From: Saccoglossus kowalevskii
Lineage: Eukaryota; Hemichordata; Enteropneusta; Harrimaniidae
Assembly: GCF_000003605.2 (NCBI RefSeq)
Contig: NW_003122912.1
Span: forward strand, 154,029 to 218,028
Length of the DNA: 64,000 nucleotides
Reading direction: 5' to 3'
Both the position numbers and the translations under genes were made by a program. This document shows positions 59,025-64,000 of this stretch, one piece after another (the first letter of the stretch is position 1; each line of letters begins with the position of its first letter). Below the pieces are notes generated by a model, which searched no databases, had not been told where the DNA came from, and worked only from the letters and a program-made list of their open reading frames with translations.

Positions 59025-59305
59025 AGCGCGGTAGTCGTCGCGCTGCGCATGTTCGACATTTGTGTTGATAAACATTGATTTTCCCACAATCCAATGCGCT
59101 CTTCAAATGGAAATCACAAGTATGAGGTTTAACCTGGGCGCGACTTGCACTGATTACGGCCGGTGACTTCTTCGATACCTTCCAATCATATGAAAATTAC
59201 CTAATTAAAGCTTGGAAACGTGTCAGTTCGTACTCGTTGATCTGCGCAACAGTCAAAGTCGCCATCTTTGTTTATATGAGACCCATACATCTCGACTACC
59301 GCGCT
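59025..59305. mobile_element. TTAA-flanked MITE, copy 2
   Basis: 281 bp, ends AGCGCGGTAGTCGTCGCGC and its complement form (CGACTACCGCGCT), flanked by TTAA at 59021-59024 and 59306-59309. Interior matches the element at 42440-42708 in inverted orientation (for example GCGCAACAGTCAAAGTCGCC). Related end-like sequences without full elements occur near 61495 and 62561. Confidence 0.88.
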
Positions 59306-60587
59306 TTAAATTATTACTGCGCGCAGTTCGGGTCAGGCAATATGGGGTAACATCGAACAGACATAGCGAAAGTTGATACGATCGCCGCGCTACCTTTGTC
59401 TATACTTTGCAGTATTTTCGTGATTCACCAGGAATATATTAATCACATGAAACTACTTTCTTTGTAGCACTAAAAAGATTGACAGACGTGGACACACAGG
59501 CAATTTGGTATTTAAATCATACGCTTCATAATATAAGTTCTAAGCTGTATTTCAGCGTAAGCTGAATCTTGCATTGTTATCGTTTTAGCCATACATTCGA
59601 GATCGTGTGTTTGTTATTGCAAACGCCACAAATGTAGTCGGTGTATTGTATATCTATCCTGTATTGAATACTTATTCATTTTTGCTGATTTGAAAAACCT
59701 GATATTTTCGGGCCACTCAAGAGACCTATATGTTAAAATCCCTGGGAAGGAGGTGCACGCGGTAAAAGTACTAGTTTGATCGAGTTTCTGAATATTTCCA
59801 AATCACCAATCATCTTTCTAATATGCGTGTTTGGGCACCACACTGAGTTGCACTAATATTGGTGCTACGCGACGTATACATTAATACACTTTTGCAAACA
59901 AATTTCGCTGCTCCAAGATGCGCGTATATGTTAAATGTTGGAAATATTTACCAGTGAAGGTGGATACTTCATTATTATGTACTATGTACGTATTACGTTA
60001 CATACCTTCAACAAACTATTCCTATTCCATTTGTCTGCCTATGTCGTGTCAAAGTGTCGGCAATATACATAGCAAAGGCTAGTAACGGGGGCAAATATCT
60101 AATTGTTTTATTCTATTTTTAATATGAACCATGGCATTGAAAACATTAGAATGACTATGGGATTCAATAATTTAAAACCGTTTATATCAGCTTGAGTTTA
60201 AGGTATTGGGGACAAATCGTTCGGGTTACTGTGGTGAACAATATGTGTTTTTTGAATGGATTAGTGAATGGAATCTCGATTGGCTGCATAGCATTACACT
60301 TACTCACGGGAAACGTAATGCTATATGTGAGAAAGTACCCGTGGACAAGTGGAAACCACTCTTAAATAAATTACTTGAATAATTTAGAATATATATATAT
60401 TAAACAAAACCAATTAATTGCACAAGATATGTAACGGTTTTGTATATACCTTAATAAAGTGTCTGTTCGTGGCATAAATGACGAGGTTGATAATTGAATC
60501 TAACATAACACAAATTGATTGTTCAACCAACTGAGTGCCGATATTAGGCCGTTCAGTGACCAGAGTTAATTAAATTCCTATTTATCA

Positions 60588-60765
60588 CGAATTGACTGGA
60601 CTGTTAGTAGTACTCACATATTGTAATGGAAAAGTGATGTAATGTGGATGTGTCGATCCTGGCTCACCAGTGACATTTCCATAAACAATCATACATAAAA
60701 AGTTGACTGAAGCCATGACACAATCGAACAGTAAATTGGACGTCAGAAGAAAAGCTTGTAAAGTA
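60588..60765 (-). pseudogene. Decayed fragment of the orphan GPCR (TM2-TM4)
   Basis: About 175 bp on the minus strand align base for base with 19870-20050 of the intact orphan receptor. One frame reads MEMSLVSQDRHIHITS against SMALVSLDRYIYITS, so DRY has become DRH and other changes abound; the preceding segment is out of frame. No further part of the receptor was found nearby. It is a degenerate duplicate 40 kb from its parent. Confidence 0.75.
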
Positions 60766-61113
60766 ACCGCCTATTAAAGGGAGTTGTATTTTTTGCAGAC
60801 GTGCGTGTGTTTGTTTGTCTGTAAGCAAGGTGACTCAACAAGGTATACCTGGATTGTCCCGAAATTGTCATGAGAGGTTACACTTGCCTAGTCTTGGAAA
60901 GTATATAGACAGTAGGTTTTTGTATCACGAGTTTAGTCTTTTTTTCCAGGTCCCAGTTACACACATACTTATCCACATTTGATTCAAGTGGCCCCGGTAA
61001 ACACTCGTGAATGCGGTCATCTGACTTTTGCACACACAAAAACAGAAGCAGTCAACCGGTCAATGTTGAGGGCGCTCTGTTAAACACGTGTTTACAGTGA
61101 AGATTTGAACAAA

Positions 61114-64000
61114 ATGGCGGAAGAAATACAAAATCCTAGGTGCTTCTTCGATGTGTCTATTGATGGTCAGAAATGTAAGTAATACGTGATGCAAAAATAT
61201 GTTAATGCTTCGGTGACATCATAAACAGGACATGTGACAATTTCTGGTGTAATCACGTCATTATTGTTGCTCCCAACCCAACCTATGGAAACAACGGGGA
61301 CACAGTAAGTGACAATGCAATTCGTGGTAATGGCAATGTTAAATCGAAATAGGGAGATAGTTATAATGTGTTTTGTGGCGCGGTCGTGTGTGTTCGGTGA
61401 TCATGGACACCAATACCACCTCGATTTTCGTCGATGACTTTCACGGTACGGAGGATATCAACCTCGCTCTTATACATAGAACGGTTTATTAAAGTGCGGT
61501 AATGGCCAACGTCACTGGAAGTTTACCACCATGATTGTTCTAATTGAGTTAAATAGGAAAGCTTCGGTTTCTATATGTGATTATACTCTAAAAATATAAA
61601 TGAAAGAGTCGATTCAGATTATTTATGGAATAAATTGGGCAGTCACGTTAGGAATGTTCAAATATTCGCCTCAAGGTGGTTCGTATAACGTATTTTATAA
61701 ATTAACTATAATCCAAATCCACTGGTTGATCAGAAATTACTGCATATCAAATTAACACTATTTTATTAAATGAATGCGCTTATCAAAATGCTTGTCATGA
61801 AAACCATTGCCTTTCACAACAAACATTTCTTTTATGTTGTAGGTGGTCGTATGATATTTGAATTATTTGCTGATGTTGTTCCAAAGACTGCAGAAAATTT
61901 CCGAGCACTATGCACTGGTGAAAAAGGAGTAGGTGCTTCAGGGGTTCCATTACACTATAAACAGTGTACATTTCATAGAAGTAAGTTGATCTTTGGTTTG
62001 ATCAGTGCACACACTTTTTATGCAATAATAAATACAATTTAAGGATTGTCATGTGCAGCTTCCAAATTGTCTCTGACTTGCAACATATTTGAGACAGGTT
62101 AAAATGCCTATTGCATTAGTCCACATTCAGATAAAGTATGAAAACTGGGACTCTGTACATTCGTCCATCCATCTCCACCTATATCTTAGAAATTCCTGGA
62201 CCAATTAAACTACACACATACATCATACATATTCACTTCCATTTGTTTGGCGATCTAATTCAATATGGCCGAATGGTGGCCATTTTAATGTTAAAAATGC
62301 ATCAAAATTTAGCATTGCTGCCTTTCGGGACCCTGATCTTGACCTTACATGGACAGGTATTGTTAGAATTATTTGGTACATACATTGAACATTAAAACTT
62401 AAAATTTTTCAGATAGAATTGAAAATGGACAATGACAGAAATTTTGTACTAACGAATGCTGTTCTCTGCCATGCACGCTGACTCTGACATGCATTGACTG
62501 GGTGCATTCAACTTTAAAACTACATTTAACATCATTTTACCATCAGTATTTGTGTATTAATTAAAGCGAGAGGGTCGTCACCTGCAAAGGTTGACTTTGG
62601 TCACATTGTCTTTGTGAAATGTAGTTGTTAATTGCTCTAAAATATTGAACCTTTCTCACGATTGTGTCATTATTAAAGCTGCACACTGCAGTAAGTTCTA
62701 CATCATGTGTACCAGTATGTAACACTGCTCTTATTCTGTCTTTTCAAAGTAATTAAGTCCTTCATGATACAGGGTGGTGATTTCACCAAACATGACGGCA
62801 CCGGCGGTGAGAGTATATATGGGGAGAAGTTTGAAGATGAGAACTTCAATATTAAGGTAGGAATTTAGCCACTGGTTTTATTGTTGAATCTAACTAATAG
62901 ATGTTTCTTAGCTTGTCTTTACTGTGGTTATATTTTTCGGGGTCTGTATTTTCAATGGTCAATTTAAATTTTATATTAGATAATCCAGACTGGTGTTGAT
63001 TTTGACTGGTTGATTTTGTTTTTTTATCACATAATTTTGATCAATATCATTCATAGTTGTAACGTGTGAAATATCACTAGCTGATTGGGTATTGTAAACA
63101 CCACAATATTCATGTTCAACCATTCCATGCATGTTTGAACAATGTGCTGGGAAAAAAACAAATTATATGGAAGTACACTTTATATTACAGCAGTAAAAGA
63201 ATTTTGTAGTGATTTCTATTCTTCAAACGACACTATGACAACTAGTTTGTAAATAGCTTGTTGACTGAAATTCTGAAAGAATAATAAGGATCATAATTCT
63301 GTTGATTTTCATAACTTTTGATGATCATAACTGCAAAAAATGATTAGACATTATGACTTATTAGCGTAAATGAGCATATGATATTTAAAGGTATTTGTGT
63401 AAAATTGCAATTACTTTGTTTGTTTTTTTGCTTTTTTTATACTTTTAAAAGCTATTCATGTGATGTAGAGCTGCTTGGCTGTGGATAATACTAGACTAGT
63501 GTCACTTGTATCAAACAGCTTGGTATCATGCTGTATCAAATCCCTGTTCCTGGTCTCTCACTGATAGTATTGCAGTCAAATTAATTCATGATTTATTTGC
63601 ATACTCTGATATTGATATTAGTCAATTTGTTAGTATTGTTGATTGCCGTGACGTTTTTGTGACTGGTCTATTTTTTTTCTACAAATCAAGGCAATTTTGT
63701 GTGAGCTGTATTTCTCATTATCAATTGAATTCTGGTAAATGTGACTGCTCAATCTACACATCTGAGAAATACCATAATATACACACTGTTCAATGTTCTC
63801 ATTTATGATCTTTTACATAGCACGATATTCCTGGTTTACTGAGTTGTGCAAATGCTGGACCCAACACTAACGGATCACAGTTCTTTATCACTACTGTACC
63901 TTGTCCTCATCTTGACGGTAAACATGTGGTCTTTGGAAAACTCCTGAAAGGAATTGGTGTGTTACGAAGATTGGAAAATGTAGAGACAGTTCAAGATAAG
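61114..64000 (+). CDS. PPID: Cyclophilin 40 (peptidyl-prolyl isomerase D), 5' part
   Basis: Four exons, 61114-61174, 61843-61980, 62750-62856 and 63821 to the right edge, with GT-AG junctions and matching phases (1, 1, 0); 162 codons lie inside the window. The product catalyses proline cis-trans isomerisation and, through TPR repeats expected beyond the edge, acts as an Hsp90 co-chaperone. It starts [18 protein letters not shown] in a good Kozak context. The cyclophilin domain has [18 protein letters not shown], catalytic Arg66, Phe71, Met72 and Gln74 in FMIQGGDF, and SQFFITT with Phe124. Position 132, Trp in cyclophilin A, is His (PHLDGKH), and [13 protein letters not shown] follows: both are typical of Cyp40 rather than small cyclophilins. 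The TPR half is not seen, so the gene name rests on the domain signature. Confidence 0.92.

Larger units (their letters stand above)
57870..61100. other. Intergenic stretch between the LDLa/ZP gene and PPID
   Basis: Contains the TTAA MITE (59025-59305) and the GPCR remnant (60588-60765). Apart from these, no coding or RNA feature was recognised. Confidence 0.5.

Noticed and set aside
1-64000. CRISPR arrays, bacterial operons, rRNA genes
   Set aside because: No regularly spaced identical repeats, no rRNA motifs, and intron-containing animal genes throughout.

Overview
The window reads as AT-rich nuclear DNA from an animal. Genes are sparse and often split by introns, there is a great deal of decayed mobile DNA, and two assembly gaps are present (11415-11702 and 49771-50022). 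The families seen are muscarinic/histamine-like class A GPCRs in intronless tandem copies, a long LDL-receptor class A / EGF / ZP protein, and a Cyp40-type cyclophilin. Together with RecQ-like helicase and LINE debris they suggest an invertebrate, perhaps a deuterostome such as a hemichordate. That placement is inference; no single marker in the window fixes the species.

Layout. 1-6050: a head-to-tail duplication of an aminergic-type GPCR on the minus strand (copy A cut by the left edge; copy B complete at 3425-5347), including shared upstream DNA. 6060-12300: no gene; holds a complete-ended hAT element (11122-11963) with an 8-bp target duplication. 12323-17974: a second tandem duplication (~2.8 kb units) without a recognised gene, whose copies differ by a hairpin-bearing insertion and a TA-flanked MITE. 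19350-20276: an orphan class A GPCR (minus). 22770-24550: several tRNA-like, SINE-type segments. 24784-26325: a third aminergic-type GPCR (plus). 26885-32770: a decayed LINE, then a 3.4-kb terminal-inverted-repeat transposon with a 10-bp target duplication carrying a decayed RecQ-like helicase, then a second decayed LINE. 33000-39600: no gene seen.

39641-53326 (probably starting near 57860) is the main gene, on the minus strand. At least 19 LDLa modules, each encoded by its own phase 1-1 exon, are followed by one EGF module and a ZP module with a dibasic site after it. The exons were placed by matching splice sites and reading phase throughout. Two LDLa modules carry tyrosine- or tyrosine/histidine-rich loops, and one has lost exactly one disulfide partner pair. 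ZP modules polymerise and LDLa modules bind ligands, so a secreted or surface matrix/filament-forming protein is the natural inference. Its introns hold TTAA-flanked and hairpin MITEs.

56770-57140 is a Tc1-like transposase remnant, 59025-59305 a second TTAA MITE, and 60588-60765 a decayed piece of the orphan GPCR. From 61114 to the right edge runs the 5' part of a PPID (cyclophilin 40) gene in four exons.

The GPCRs, the matrix-type gene and PPID do not form a functional unit; they are ordinary neighbours in a eukaryotic genome.
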